Source: CAXWPM01 sp965206125
GTDB lineage: Bacteria > Acidobacteriota > Terriglobia > 20CM-2-55-15
Assembly (NCBI GenBank): GCA_965206125.1
Contig: CBDBIN010000042.1
Coordinates: 124,001 to 188,000, forward strand
Direction: 5' to 3'
Length of the DNA stretch: 64,000 bases
This document shows, piece by piece, positions 7,826 through 16,747 of the stretch. Position numbers and translations under genes: made by a program. Positions within the stretch are counted from its first letter, which is position 1. The number at the start of each line of letters is the position of its first letter. The notes beneath the pieces are model-generated. The model was given only the letters and a program-made list of their open reading frames with translations, did not search any database and was not told the DNA's origin.

Positions 7826-8794
7826 TCAGAGCATTTCCGCAAGTTCCAGCGCGTAGTACGTCAGGATAATATCGGCACTGGCCCGCTTGATCGCGGTAGT
7901 GGTCTCGAGAATGGCCCGCTCCCTATCCAGCCATCCGTTGCGGGCCGCGGCTTCGATCATGGAGTACTCGCCGCTGACCTGGTAGGCCGCGACCGGAACC
8001 CGGCAAGCGCGCCGTGCGCGGGCGATTATATCGAGATACGCCATGGCGGGCTTCACCATGACGATGTCGGCGCCCTCTTCGACGTCCAGTCGTATTTCAC
8101 GAAGCGCCTCGCGAGCATTCGCCGGATCCATCTGGTAGCTCCGCCGGTCGCCAAACTGAGGCGTTGAACCCGCGGCATCGCGAAACGGGCCGTAGAAAGC
8201 GGACGCGTACTTGGCAGCGTGCGACATGATCGGCGTGTCGCTGTGACCCGCGTCGTCGAGCGCCGAACGGATTGCACCGATGCGGCCATCCATCATGTCG
8301 GACGGCGCCACCATCCCGGCGCCGGCCTGAACCTGGCTGAGCGCCGTTTTCCTCAGCAACTCCAACGTCGGATCGTTGTCGACGTCTCCATCACGGATGA
8401 CGCCGCAATGCCCATGCGAGGTGTATTCGCACAGGCAGACATCCCCGACGAGCAGCAGGTCGGTGACGTTCTCGCGAATTGCACGGAGCGCGGTCTGCAC
8501 GATGCCGTCTTCGGCGTATGCTCCGCTTCCCGTTTCATCCTTCGTCTCGGGAATCCCGAACAGCATGATCCCCGCAAGGCCGGCCTCTTCCGATTTTCGG
8601 GCAACTTTAACAGCTTCATCGACCGACAGGTTGTGCTGCCCGGGCATCGATGAAATCTCTTTCCGTATCCCTTCGCCGGGACAGACGAATATCGGATAGA
8701 TGAGGATGTCGGGCGTCAGGCGCGTCTCACGGACGAGACTCCGTAGCCGTTCGGTGCGTCTCAGTCGACGCATGCGATGAAGAGGAAAGGGCAT
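7826..8794 (-). CDS. hemB: Porphobilinogen synthase (delta-aminolevulinate dehydratase)
   Basis: 322 aa from the ATG at 8794. It condenses two 5-aminolevulinate molecules to porphobilinogen. The catalytic zinc site DVCLCEYTSHGHCG is intact (Cys 120, 122, 130), so this is the Zn-dependent type. The two active-site lysines are in AAKYASAFYGPF and MVKPAMAY. The family usually begins with a pattern like MPFPLHRMRRLRRT, which supports 8794; a start at 8836 would overlap lptD. The chosen start lies 2 nt past the lptD stop, so the two genes are almost certainly co-transcribed. Confidence 0.95.
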   Translation of the reverse strand: MPFPLHRMRRLRRTERLRSLVRETRLTPDILIYPIFVCPGEGIRKEISSMPGQHNLSVDEAVKVARKSEEAGLAGIMLFGIPETKDETGSGAYAEDGIVQTALRAIRENVTDLLLVGDVCLCEYTSHGHCGVIRDGDVDNDPTLELLRKTALSQVQAGAGMVAPSDMMDGRIGAIRSALDDAGHSDTPIMSHAAKYASAFYGPFRDAAGSTPQFGDRRSYQMDPANAREALREIRLDVEEGADIVMVKPAMAYLDIIARARRACRVPVAAYQVSGEYSMIEAAARNGWLDRERAILETTTAIKRASADIILTYYALELAEML

Positions 8795-8796
8795 GT

Positions 8797-10872
8797 CTAA
8801 AAAAGACGGTCCTGCCGACGCAGTGTACCGATCCATCCGATATGTTTCAGGGAAAAAGAAAATCGGAAACGACTTTCCCGGCGAGCGCCCAAGTCGAATT
8901 GCATGAACTCCGCGTGCAGCCCGTAGCAGTCGGTATTATAGCTGACCTGTGCGGTCGAGGCCTGGAAAAACGCCTGGTCCACGTTGTATGCGAAGCTGAC
9001 CGCAGCGCTCAATCCCCTCGCGGCCGAGTTTCCGTAACCTACCGTAGCTCGGACCTGATTGTTCGGTGCCTGGATCGGACTCCGCCGCGTGAAGAAGTAC
9101 GCCAGGTTGAAGAACGTCGGCCCCTGCCGATACCCACCGATGATGCCGGCGCTACGGAACTGCTTCCGGATCGTATCGTAGTCGATCTGCAGATCCGTCT
9201 TGCTGCCCGGGCGCGGCGAAAAGCTCAGCACCGAGACCAGGGGAGAAAAGCGCCTCACCTCGTCCGAGAAGCCGAATCCGGTCAGGTCGGTCAGGGACTC
9301 GAAGACGTTGTCGCGCCCCCCGACAAGCGCACCTCCAAACGTCGGATTGGCGAAATATTTCTGAGATACCGTCCAGCTCAGAATCTCACGATCGGTGAAG
9401 AACCGGTTCGTGATGCCGTAACGCACCTCGTTCGTGTCGGTAACCAGATCGACGTCGTCGATCAGCACCGTGTCCAGAAAGCGGTCCACACCGGTGACGT
9501 ACCGGTACTCGACGTGAGGCTCGACGACGTGCGTCCACCGCCCGAAATCTCGCTCGACGGTCGGACCGGTCAACTCGAAACTGTATTCGAAAGAGAGCCG
9601 GTTCAGGGGCTCCCTCTCGATTCGAGGGCGCTCGCTGTGCGAGTAAAACGTCTCACGGAAGCCGATCCGATGGCTCCAGCTGATCGTCCGACCTCTCACC
9701 AGCGGCACGTCGATGGTCGGATGGAAGTCAACCCGCTGCATGAACGACGGGCTGTTGAGGACCGCATCCCGGCGGTGGAGGGCGGCGACGCTACCTTCGA
9801 GGCTGAAGTAGACCGGAACGCCGGCCAGCGGAAGCAACGACACACCGAGGTCGAACGACGGCGATTTCCGGATGATAGTGGTCGGCTGGTCGACGAAGAA
9901 CGTGCCCCGCCTGCTGAAATGAAAGTTGTAGTTCACGGCCGGCGTGCGGTAGGTCACAAACGCCTGCGAGTGTTCCGTCGGCGACGAAATCAGGTTGAAC
10001 CCCTCCTCAAAGACCTGCCGAAACACGAAGGAACTGATGATGTTTAGGTCGGCGACCGCACGAAGATCGCCCCGTTCGGTGAAGCTCAGGATGCGTGTGC
10101 TATGCCCCCCTTGATCCTTCCGATCCGTCGCAAAAAAACTGTTGACCTCCACGCGCGAGTTCTCGTTGGGTACCGCACGAAAGTCGACCGCTCCCGCCAT
10201 GCCGCGCTTGGTGAAGTACTCTGCAGTAACGGTAACGTCGGCGCTGCGATTGATGACATGGTAGTAGGACTGGCTGAGGCTCCGCCCCTTTGTCGTCGAG
10301 GTCGACGTCTGGGGAGTAAGCAGACCGCTCGCGCGCGGCCGGCTCTCGGCCGGACCGCGCAGGTAGGGCATGTAGAAGATCGGAATACTCCGGATCCTGA
10401 AGATCGAATTCCTGGCTGTGACGTTTCCATCCGGATCGACCACGACACGGCGTGCATGAAACGCCCATCCCTTATGCCCGGCCTCATCGCATGTGGTGAC
10501 GGTTGCGTCGATCAGTTCGTAGTTGCCGTCAGCGAACCGTGTCAGCTCGGAGGCTTCGATGATGAACCCGGGGCCGAGTTCACCGGCGACATCCCTCATC
10601 GAACCGGTCATCGTGGCCAGATTGAACCGCAGCCCCCGGCCGGTCACGTTCTCCGCGCCGCGGATGAAAGTCACCTCGCCGTCTGCTTCCAGGTCCTTGG
10701 TCGCCTCGTTGTAACGCACCAGGTCGGACTCGATCCGGACGTCTCGGTAGGTAATCACGGCAGCATCGCTTACGGTCACGATATCGCCGACATAGGTCTG
10801 CGAACCGGACTCGATCGTGAGGACATCTTGCTGCGGGTTGACCAGGAGCAAGGCCAGTATCAATGCGTGCAT
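8797..10872 (-). CDS. lptD: LPS-assembly protein LptD (OstA)
   Basis: 691 aa. The outer-membrane component that inserts lipopolysaccharide into the outer leaflet. A short signal peptide (~1-13) leads into an OstA/LptA-like N-terminal domain (~15-120: SGSQTYVGDIVTVSDAAVIT, DLEADGEVTFIRG). Then comes the LptD hallmark region IPIFYMPYLRGP...RASGLLTP and a long beta-barrel rich in alternating aromatic strands, ending FSFSLKHIGW near the C-terminus. It has only one cysteine pair candidate (C in VTTCDEAG and DCYGLH), unlike the four of E. coli. First gene of an lptD-hemB-hemL run, divergent from the RDD gene. Confidence 0.9.
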   Translation of the reverse strand: MHALILALLLVNPQQDVLTIESGSQTYVGDIVTVSDAAVITYRDVRIESDLVRYNEATKDLEADGEVTFIRGAENVTGRGLRFNLATMTGSMRDVAGELGPGFIIEASELTRFADGNYELIDATVTTCDEAGHKGWAFHARRVVVDPDGNVTARNSIFRIRSIPIFYMPYLRGPAESRPRASGLLTPQTSTSTTKGRSLSQSYYHVINRSADVTVTAEYFTKRGMAGAVDFRAVPNENSRVEVNSFFATDRKDQGGHSTRILSFTERGDLRAVADLNIISSFVFRQVFEEGFNLISSPTEHSQAFVTYRTPAVNYNFHFSRRGTFFVDQPTTIIRKSPSFDLGVSLLPLAGVPVYFSLEGSVAALHRRDAVLNSPSFMQRVDFHPTIDVPLVRGRTISWSHRIGFRETFYSHSERPRIEREPLNRLSFEYSFELTGPTVERDFGRWTHVVEPHVEYRYVTGVDRFLDTVLIDDVDLVTDTNEVRYGITNRFFTDREILSWTVSQKYFANPTFGGALVGGRDNVFESLTDLTGFGFSDEVRRFSPLVSVLSFSPRPGSKTDLQIDYDTIRKQFRSAGIIGGYRQGPTFFNLAYFFTRRSPIQAPNNQVRATVGYGNSAARGLSAAVSFAYNVDQAFFQASTAQVSYNTDCYGLHAEFMQFDLGARRESRFRFSFSLKHIGWIGTLRRQDRLF

Positions 10873-11005
10873 ATGGAGGTTCGGGGAGCCTAAAGCCCCT
10901 GTTCACAACGATCTGAAACAACCGGTACAGCGTTTCGTGCACCGTTCCGTTTGACTAAACCACATTAGACAGCGGGCCGCAAGAACCGTGATAGAATTCC
11001 GCCAA

Positions 11006-11518
11006 ATGCAGCGGAAGGGCCGTCGGACGCTCATCGATATTTCAAGGATCCAGCCTGGCTTGGATTTCGAAGATGATGATTACACGGCCGAATTCACGCT
11101 TCCCGACTACCAGCGCCGCATTCTAGTCCCACGGGTCTACGCTCTCCTGACGGACATGGCGATCGTTCTTGGAATGTTCGTCGTGTTCGTCGTCGCGACA
11201 GTTTCGGAAATGCCCATGCCTGTGGACGTCAACCGGCGAATCCTCGGTATCTACGGCGCCGCGTACCTCCTGTTGCTCGCGGTCTATTTCTTCCTGTTCA
11301 TGCTGAGTTCGAGCCAGACCGCCGGAATGCACCGGCAGCGCCTGATTGCCGTCGACAGGCGCGGAGAGCCGCTTCAACCCGGAGCGGCATTCCTGCGGAG
11401 CTTCGGCTACCTGGTTTCGATCGTCCCCCTGATGTTCGGTTTCCTCTGGGCGTTCATCGACCCGGAGCATCTCACGTGGGCCGACAAAGTCTCCGGAACG
11501 TTCGTCAAACGCGTCTAG
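11006..11518 (+). CDS. RDD-family membrane protein
   Basis: 170 aa. A short cytoplasmic N-terminus is followed by an RDD domain: RRILVPRVYALLTDMAIVLG with the conserved Arg and Asp of the first helix, a second helix LGIYGAAYLLLLAVYFFLF, then the conserved turn QTAGMHRQRLIAVDRRGEPL and a third helix FGYLVSIVPLMFGFLWAFI. RDD proteins are small integral membrane proteins, some implicated in ion transport; no substrate can be assigned. The start is uncertain: ATG 11006 has a TAGAAT box 8 nt upstream; GTG 10988 is in frame. No ribosome binding site is seen for either. Confidence 0.78.
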   Translation: MQRKGRRTLIDISRIQPGLDFEDDDYTAEFTLPDYQRRILVPRVYALLTDMAIVLGMFVVFVVATVSEMPMPVDVNRRILGIYGAAYLLLLAVYFFLFMLSSSQTAGMHRQRLIAVDRRGEPLQPGAAFLRSFGYLVSIVPLMFGFLWAFIDPEHLTWADKVSGTFVKRV

Positions 11519-11571
11519 CGGATATCGCTCATTCGAAATTCGAGATTCGAGATTGTCGACCACCAGTCCGC

Positions 11572-11577
11572 TACAAT
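11572..11577 (+). promoter_or_regulatory. -10 box (TACAAT) 8 nt before the rqcH start
   Basis: TACAAT at 11572-11577, ATG at 11586. The expected transcription start nearly coincides with the start codon and there is no purine-rich ribosome binding site. The -35 region is weak. Confidence 0.4.
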
Positions 11578-11585
11578 AGTCTCCG

Positions 11586-13358
11586 ATGGAGAATTTCGCG
11601 CTCATCGCATTGACCGAGGCGATCAAGACAGAGGCCGACGGCATGGTCGTGCGCCGCGTCGTGCAGCATCACGCCAACGGGTTTATCTTTCAGACACGCG
11701 TCGTTCGCATGCCAGCCCTGAAAGTGTTGCTCGATGCACGTACGCCGGCGATGTACGTGTCGGGCGTTCGGCATCCGGTCGAATCCGTGGGCAGCGATTT
11801 CCTGATGGTCCTCCGCAAGCACATCGGCGGCGCGCGCCTGCTGGAGGTCGAGAAGCCGCTCTCGGAACGGATCGTCGAACTCAGGTTCAGGACCTCTCTA
11901 CCAGCAAAGGAACTCGAACGCGTCACGCTGATTCTCGAGCTGATTCCCAACGCACCAAATCTCCTGCTCCTGGACCAGGCGCGGCGCGTCCTCGCGTCTT
12001 TCCGACCGCTGAGCCCGCAGCACGGAATTGGAGCCTTCGATATCTACCGCTACCCGCCTAACGACAAGATCGAACTCGCATCGACCCGGACCGACAGGTC
12101 CTGGTTCGATGAAAACGGTTTTGAGGAAGCGGGCACGGCCTGGCTGATTCGGACGGTTGCAGGCATGGGACCGGTGTTTGCCGGAGAGATCGTACACCGC
12201 CACAAGACCTGGGGGCGGCTGATCCCAGACGAGTTGAAGGACCTGCTCAACCAGATCACACAACCCACAGCCCCAGGCTGGATCTATACCGAAACGCCGC
12301 TCAGCGTCATCCTGGAGCGCAACGACCTGGCGGCGCTCGGCAAGGCTGTACTCAGTCCTGTCGAGCTGGAATCGCTTCGGCGCACGCACAGTGCCCAGAC
12401 CTACCTCACGATGCTGGAAGCCGCGCGCTTCCTGCACGACGAACGCGAGGCACGGCTGCTGCTCGAACGGGCGAAGAAACCGCGACTTCGCGGAGTACGG
12501 GCCCAAATCCGCCGATTGAACCAGCGCCGCAACCGGCTGGTCCAGCGCCGCGAACAGTTCAACGAAGCCGCCGAACTTCAGACGACGGCGCAAATGCTCG
12601 TCTCGAGTGGAGCAGCCATGGACCAGCGGCACGAATCGGTCGCGGTGACCGATTACTTCGGCGACGAACCGCGCACGCGTACCATCCCTCTGGACAAGTC
12701 TCGAACGCTCCGCGAAAACACGACAAGGATGTTCAAGCGGTGCCGGAAAGCGGCCCGCGGCGGAAAGATGGTGGAGAATCAGTTGAACGAGGTCGAAAAT
12801 CTCGATCGGAAACTTCGTAAAGAAGAGGAAAGGATTCGGGCCATCACCAATTGGGACGCCTGGATGGCATCGGGAGGATCGAGCAAGACGACCAAGCCTG
12901 GATCGAGCGGTGGTAGGACCAAGGGCAAGAGCGCCGGCTCGCATTCGCGACGTGGCCGATCGATCGAGATCGACGGGCATGAAGTCCTGGTGGGCCGGAA
13001 CAGCCGCGAGAACGACGAGTTGACCTTCCGTGTCGCGAGCGGAGACGATTTCTGGCTTCACGTGGCTGACTATTCCGGCTCTCATGTCATCGTCCGCAAC
13101 CCGTCCCGAGAAAGCGAACTGAAAGGCTCGCTGCTCGTCCGTGTGGCCCAGCTGGCGGCCTATCATTCTCAGGCACGCAACTCGAACAAGGTGGAAGTCC
13201 ATTACACGCGGCGCAAATTCGTATCGAAACCGCGAAAGGCCCGACCCGGCCTGGTGACGCTGCGTGAGTTCCAGACCATCAAGGTCGAGCCCAGAGACTG
13301 GGTTCCCGGCGAGGCTCCGGCTCCCGATGCCGGCGACAACGGTTCCGGGAAAGCTTGA
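11586..13358 (+). CDS. rqcH: NFACT / RqcH-type ribosome quality control protein
   Basis: 590 aa. RqcH binds stalled large ribosomal subunits with a peptidyl-tRNA and directs addition of a C-terminal alanine tail. The NFACT-N domain covers ~1-260 (VVRRVVQHHANGFIFQ; SLPAKELERVTLILELIPNAPNLLLLD), with helix-hairpin-helix-like AGMGPVFAGEIVHR at ~180. A long coiled coil follows (~290-420, rich in Arg/Glu), then a disordered Gly/Ser linker (~425-455). The NFACT-R domain ends the protein: EVLVGRNSRENDELTFRVA, DFWLHVADYSGSHVIVRNP, NKVEVHYTRRKFVSKPRKA. A TACAAT box lies 8 nt before the ATG and no ribosome binding site is present. Confidence 0.88.
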   Translation: MENFALIALTEAIKTEADGMVVRRVVQHHANGFIFQTRVVRMPALKVLLDARTPAMYVSGVRHPVESVGSDFLMVLRKHIGGARLLEVEKPLSERIVELRFRTSLPAKELERVTLILELIPNAPNLLLLDQARRVLASFRPLSPQHGIGAFDIYRYPPNDKIELASTRTDRSWFDENGFEEAGTAWLIRTVAGMGPVFAGEIVHRHKTWGRLIPDELKDLLNQITQPTAPGWIYTETPLSVILERNDLAALGKAVLSPVELESLRRTHSAQTYLTMLEAARFLHDEREARLLLERAKKPRLRGVRAQIRRLNQRRNRLVQRREQFNEAAELQTTAQMLVSSGAAMDQRHESVAVTDYFGDEPRTRTIPLDKSRTLRENTTRMFKRCRKAARGGKMVENQLNEVENLDRKLRKEEERIRAITNWDAWMASGGSSKTTKPGSSGGRTKGKSAGSHSRRGRSIEIDGHEVLVGRNSRENDELTFRVASGDDFWLHVADYSGSHVIVRNPSRESELKGSLLVRVAQLAAYHSQARNSNKVEVHYTRRKFVSKPRKARPGLVTLREFQTIKVEPRDWVPGEAPAPDAGDNGSGKA

Positions 13359-13843
13359 TGTCGATGGAACCCGAACCCCTCGCACACGAACACTCGCACC
13401 TGCCGATACGCCTGTCGGTGTTGTTCTTCATCGGAATGCTGGTCGCCGGTTCGACGGCACTCGGTTACTTTTACTACTTCGTATACAGCCCACCGCTCGA
13501 TGCGGCGGAACTCTTCATGGATGCGATGGAATCCGACGATGCTGGAGCCCTCGGCGAGATGGTCGTCATCAGCGTCGGGCTGGAATCCGGGGATCTGCGG
13601 CCGCCGACGGACACCGACATCGAGCGACTGTTGCGGGGATCATTCTCCCGCGGACGCGTCCTCGACCAGCGAAAGCGTGAGGGAAACAATCGTTCCTACC
13701 ATTATCTGGTCTACCGGGAACCCGACGGACATGTGTATGCCCTTGTCGTTACGGAGTTTGAGGGACGATACCGCATCGTCATCCCCGAGACCCAGATGAG
13801 CGATCGCCGATGGTACCTGTGGGATTACACTTGGACGAACTGA
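13358..13843 (+). CDS. Small single-pass membrane protein, unknown
   Basis: 161 aa; not recognised. The start ATG at 13358 overlaps the TGA of rqcH by one base, so translation is probably coupled. One transmembrane helix (about residues 20-46, LSVLFFIGMLVAGSTALGYF) follows an N-terminus with three His (HEHSH). The remaining ~115 residues form a soluble, probably extracytoplasmic domain with NTF2-like features: an AAELFMDAMESDDAGALGEM helix, then strands NRSYHYLVYREPDGHVYALVV and GRYRIVIPE. Lumazine-binding/NTF2-like accessory proteins look similar; this is inference. Confidence 0.6.
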   Translation: MSMEPEPLAHEHSHLPIRLSVLFFIGMLVAGSTALGYFYYFVYSPPLDAAELFMDAMESDDAGALGEMVVISVGLESGDLRPPTDTDIERLLRGSFSRGRVLDQRKREGNNRSYHYLVYREPDGHVYALVVTEFEGRYRIVIPETQMSDRRWYLWDYTWTN

Positions 13844-13859
13844 TATCGTTCGCTATACT
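13831..13859 (+). promoter_or_regulatory. Predicted sigma-70-type promoter of tatA
   Basis: TTGGAC at 13831-13836, a 17-nt spacer, and TATACT at 13854-13859. The -35 box overlaps the end of the preceding gene. It leaves a ~70-nt leader before tatA. Confidence 0.55.
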
Positions 13860-13933
13860 TTTGTTGTCTTTAATGTCCACTCACGCTGCCGGTTATTCGG
13901 AAAGCCCGGAGGGGACAAGAGCGGAGGAACTCC

Positions 13934-14110
13934 ATGTTTAGACTGGGTTTGCCGGAACTTGTAATCATCCTTATCATCGTGTTTTTCCTCTTCGGCGCCA
14001 AACGCTTGCCGGAGATGGGTAAGGGAATCGGAGAAGGAATCAAGAATTTCAAGAAGTCGATCAAGAGCAACGACGATTCCGACAAGTCTGAAGGCAACCA
14101 GACTACGTAG
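13934..14110 (+). CDS. tatA: Sec-independent protein translocase subunit TatA
   Basis: 58 aa. TatA oligomers form the pore that passes folded proteins across the inner membrane. The N-terminal helix LGLPELVIILIIVFFLFGAK has the conserved PEL motif and the FGAKRLPEMG hinge, followed by an amphipathic helix (KGIGEGIKNFKKSIK) and a short acidic tail. GGAGGAA lies 8 nt before the ATG. TatC is not in the window. A strong terminator follows. Confidence 0.93.
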   Translation: MFRLGLPELVIILIIVFFLFGAKRLPEMGKGIGEGIKNFKKSIKSNDDSDKSEGNQTT

Positions 14111-14147
14111 ATCAGTTTCTCCTGAGTCCTTCGGGATAAAGAGTTTC

Positions 14148-14175
14148 AGGGCGACCAGGATGGTCGTCCTTTTTT
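14148..14175 (+). terminator. Rho-independent terminator after tatA
   Basis: AGGGCGACCA-GGA-TGGTCGTCCT forms a 10-bp stem (one G-U pair) followed by TTTTT. It lies 38 nt past the tatA stop. Confidence 0.9.
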
Positions 14176-14225
14176 GATTCCCCCGGCGACCCCGTCGCTA
14201 CCGCTCTGGGTTCTGTCCTGGGGCC

Positions 14226-16130
14226 TCAGAGGATGATTCGGGCGTCGCCGTCCCGCCGCGTCACACGCTGACGGTCCAGATACTCCAGGATCGGAATGGC
14301 GTGCTTTCGGGATATGCCGGTCATGTCCTTGAAATCCCCGACCCCGAGACGGGGTGCATTCGACTTGCGGGCGCGCAGCCGTCCGATGAGTTCGTCCAAC
14401 GTCGCCCGGTCCAGGAAGAACTCTTCGCTGATCTTGACCACTTCCCCGTCGCGGATCATGAGCTGGATGATCTTTCTCGCGGTTTCGGGCTTCAATCGCA
14501 GTTTCCGGATGACTTCGTCGGGCGAGGGCGCAGCCAGTCCGGATGACCGGAACTGGCCGGCGAGCGACGCCCGGATCTCTGCTTCGACGTCGCTGAGCGT
14601 GACTTTCCGGCCGAATGCGTGCACGATTTCCTGCGCCGAAGCCAGTCGCTCGGTTCGAAACAGTTCCTCCAGTACCTTCTGAAACACCACGGGGGAAGCC
14701 CGCTCGAAGAGCCGTCCTCTCAGTTCTTCGCGCCCCACGCCTGGCGACAAGGGGTTCGCGCGATGAAACCCGTCGACGTATGCCGCCGTCCGTTCCATGG
14801 CGTCGGCGAACACGGCTTCAGCGATAAGAGTCGGAGGCGTCTTGGAAAGGAACCGGATCGCGCTCGCCGCGGCCAGGCCATCCAGCTCACGCCGGATCGC
14901 CTCGGCGGCGACACCGGTCCGGCCGACCAGCGCTTCCAGCGCCACGGCTCCGACACCCGCGTCTCCAATCAGAACAGTCAACCGCTCGGCGAGGCTGCCG
15001 TCTCGGAGCGCTTTTAGGCGTTCGAGCACGCGGGCATCCCTGCGCCGATGCTTACGCGGGTGACCATCCAGGACGCGCCCCCCGCCGATGGTAATCATCG
15101 GCGAATACTGTCGGATGATGAAGCGGTCCCCCGGAAGGGCAAACACCGGTTGCTCGAGCCGGATCTGTGCAAGGCAGGATGCCCCCGGATCCAGATCATC
15201 CTGCCCCAACAGGGTCACGTAGGCCATCACCTCCGCCGTGCCCACGTGCACCCGCACGCGCTTACGCTGACCGATCGGCTTGGGCACCGATGCCAGCAGT
15301 TCCATCTGGCAGTCGATCATCGAGCTGGGCCGGAACAACTTCGGCTCGGTCAGCACCATCCCGCGCTCGAGCTCGGAGACATCCACTCCCTGGAGGTTCA
15401 GCGCAGTGCGCTGCCCGGCGCTTGCGGTAGGGGCAGGCTTGCCATGCACCTGCACACCGCGGATACGCATCACGCGGCCCGAAGGCAGCAGTTCGACTTC
15501 GGAATCCTTGTGCACCCGGCCGGACACGAGTGTCCCGGTAACGACGGACCCGAAGCCCTTCATCGTGAAGCATCGGTCGATCGGCAGCCGGAATATCTGC
15601 GAGGCGTCCTTCTCGGGAACCATGCGGCAAATCCGCCCGAGTTCCGCTTTCAGGGTTTCGATTCCTTCTCCGGTCTGGGAGCTGACGCGGACGATCGGAG
15701 ACGCGCTGAGGAAGGTCGGCTTGAGGTAGTCGCGGACTTCCAATTCCACCAGGTCCGCGATCTCATCTTCAACGGCGTCGATCTTGGTGATCGCCGTCAG
15801 CCCGCGGCCGATGCGGAGCAACGAGCAGATGTCGAGATGCTCCCTGGTCTGCGGCATCACGGATTCGTCAGCCGCGACAACCAGCACGACGATGTCGATG
15901 CCGCCGATACCGGCGAGCATGTTCTTGATGAAGCGCTCGTGTCCCGGGACGTCCACAAAACCAATCGACGTTTCTTCGTCGAGAGCCAGGTTGGCAAAAC
16001 CGATATCGATCGTGATGCCCCGCTCCTTCTCTTCCTTGAGGCGATCCGCATCGATACCCGTCAACGCCTTGACCAGCGCAGTCTTACCGTGGTCGATGTG
16101 ACCGGCGGTCCCTACGATGACGTGCGGCAT
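14226..16130 (-). CDS. selB: Selenocysteine-specific translation elongation factor SelB
   Basis: 634 aa. SelB is the EF-Tu-like GTPase that brings selenocysteinyl-tRNA to UGA codons marked by a SECIS hairpin. The G1 motif is GHIDHGKT at residues ~10-17, then RGITIDIGFA (switch I), DVPGHERFIKNM (switch II) and TKID. Domains II-III follow (FTMKGFGSVVTGTLVSGRV). The last ~270 residues are winged-helix repeats, ending in a DFKDMTGISRKHAIPILEYL wing that binds the SECIS RNA in known SelB proteins. The start overlaps the maf end by 19 nt, so the pair is coupled. selA, selD and tRNA-Sec are not in this window. Confidence 0.94.
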   Translation of the reverse strand: MPHVIVGTAGHIDHGKTALVKALTGIDADRLKEEKERGITIDIGFANLALDEETSIGFVDVPGHERFIKNMLAGIGGIDIVVLVVAADESVMPQTREHLDICSLLRIGRGLTAITKIDAVEDEIADLVELEVRDYLKPTFLSASPIVRVSSQTGEGIETLKAELGRICRMVPEKDASQIFRLPIDRCFTMKGFGSVVTGTLVSGRVHKDSEVELLPSGRVMRIRGVQVHGKPAPTASAGQRTALNLQGVDVSELERGMVLTEPKLFRPSSMIDCQMELLASVPKPIGQRKRVRVHVGTAEVMAYVTLLGQDDLDPGASCLAQIRLEQPVFALPGDRFIIRQYSPMITIGGGRVLDGHPRKHRRRDARVLERLKALRDGSLAERLTVLIGDAGVGAVALEALVGRTGVAAEAIRRELDGLAAASAIRFLSKTPPTLIAEAVFADAMERTAAYVDGFHRANPLSPGVGREELRGRLFERASPVVFQKVLEELFRTERLASAQEIVHAFGRKVTLSDVEAEIRASLAGQFRSSGLAAPSPDEVIRKLRLKPETARKIIQLMIRDGEVVKISEEFFLDRATLDELIGRLRARKSNAPRLGVGDFKDMTGISRKHAIPILEYLDRQRVTRRDGDARIIL

Positions 16131-16684
16131 AACAGGTCGTGGGTCAGCGGAAGGGGAAGGCCGACGACGTTGGGATAGTTGCCGTCGATCCGCGGGATAA
16201 AAACCGATGCGAAGCCCTGGATCGCATAGGCGCCTGCCTTGTCCATGACAGCCTCACGCCCGAGGTAGTCGTCGATCATGTCCGCGGTCAGGGCGCGAAA
16301 CCAGACCAGGGTTTCTTCCAGCCCCTCATGGACCGTACCCGATCCGGGCTCGATAACGGCGACAGCGGTCAACACCGAATGACAGCGGCCTGACAGGGAC
16401 TCCAGCATCCGAACGGCGTCCCTGCGGTCGAGGGGTTTCCCAAATATCCCATCATCAATCGACACGATGGTATCGGCTGCGAGGACGACCGAGTCCTCCG
16501 CCCGGCGCGCTACATCGCGACACTTGTCAAGTGCGGCGCGAGCGACGAACGATCTGGGTTGTTCCCCGGGTTCGGGACACTCCTCCACGTCGGAAGGCAT
16601 GACGGTAAACGGGATCCCCAGCAGAGCGAGCAACTCGCGGCGGCGTGGGGATTCCGACGCCAGTACGAGACGCGGCTTCGGCAT
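16112..16684 (-). CDS. maf: Maf family nucleoside triphosphate pyrophosphatase
   Basis: 190 aa. It hydrolyses non-canonical or methylated (d)NTPs to monophosphates, a house-cleaning role. Signature motifs are present: LVLASESPRRRELLALLG at the N-terminus, ARAALDKCRDVA, VLAADTIVSIDDGIFGKPLD with the catalytic Asp, and DKAGAYAIQGFASVFI near the C-terminus. Placed just upstream of and overlapping selB. Confidence 0.93.
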   Translation of the reverse strand: MPKPRLVLASESPRRRELLALLGIPFTVMPSDVEECPEPGEQPRSFVARAALDKCRDVARRAEDSVVLAADTIVSIDDGIFGKPLDRRDAVRMLESLSGRCHSVLTAVAVIEPGSGTVHEGLEETLVWFRALTADMIDDYLGREAVMDKAGAYAIQGFASVFIPRIDGNYPNVVGLPLPLTHDLLCRTSS

Positions 16685-16747
16685 GAGCGGATTCTAACAC
16701 GCGAGGGACACATGCACCGGGAGGCAGGAAAGCCGCCGGTACCGTCT

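Noticed and set aside
8842..10047. Plus-strand 401-codon frame opposite lptD
   Set aside because: Shadow of lptD; no recognisable motif and no ribosome binding site.
16685..16747. tRNA-Sec near selB
   Set aside because: No cloverleaf or terminal CCA-type acceptor pairing was seen in the intergenic regions around selB/maf; 63 bp is also too short for a ~95-nt tRNA-Sec.
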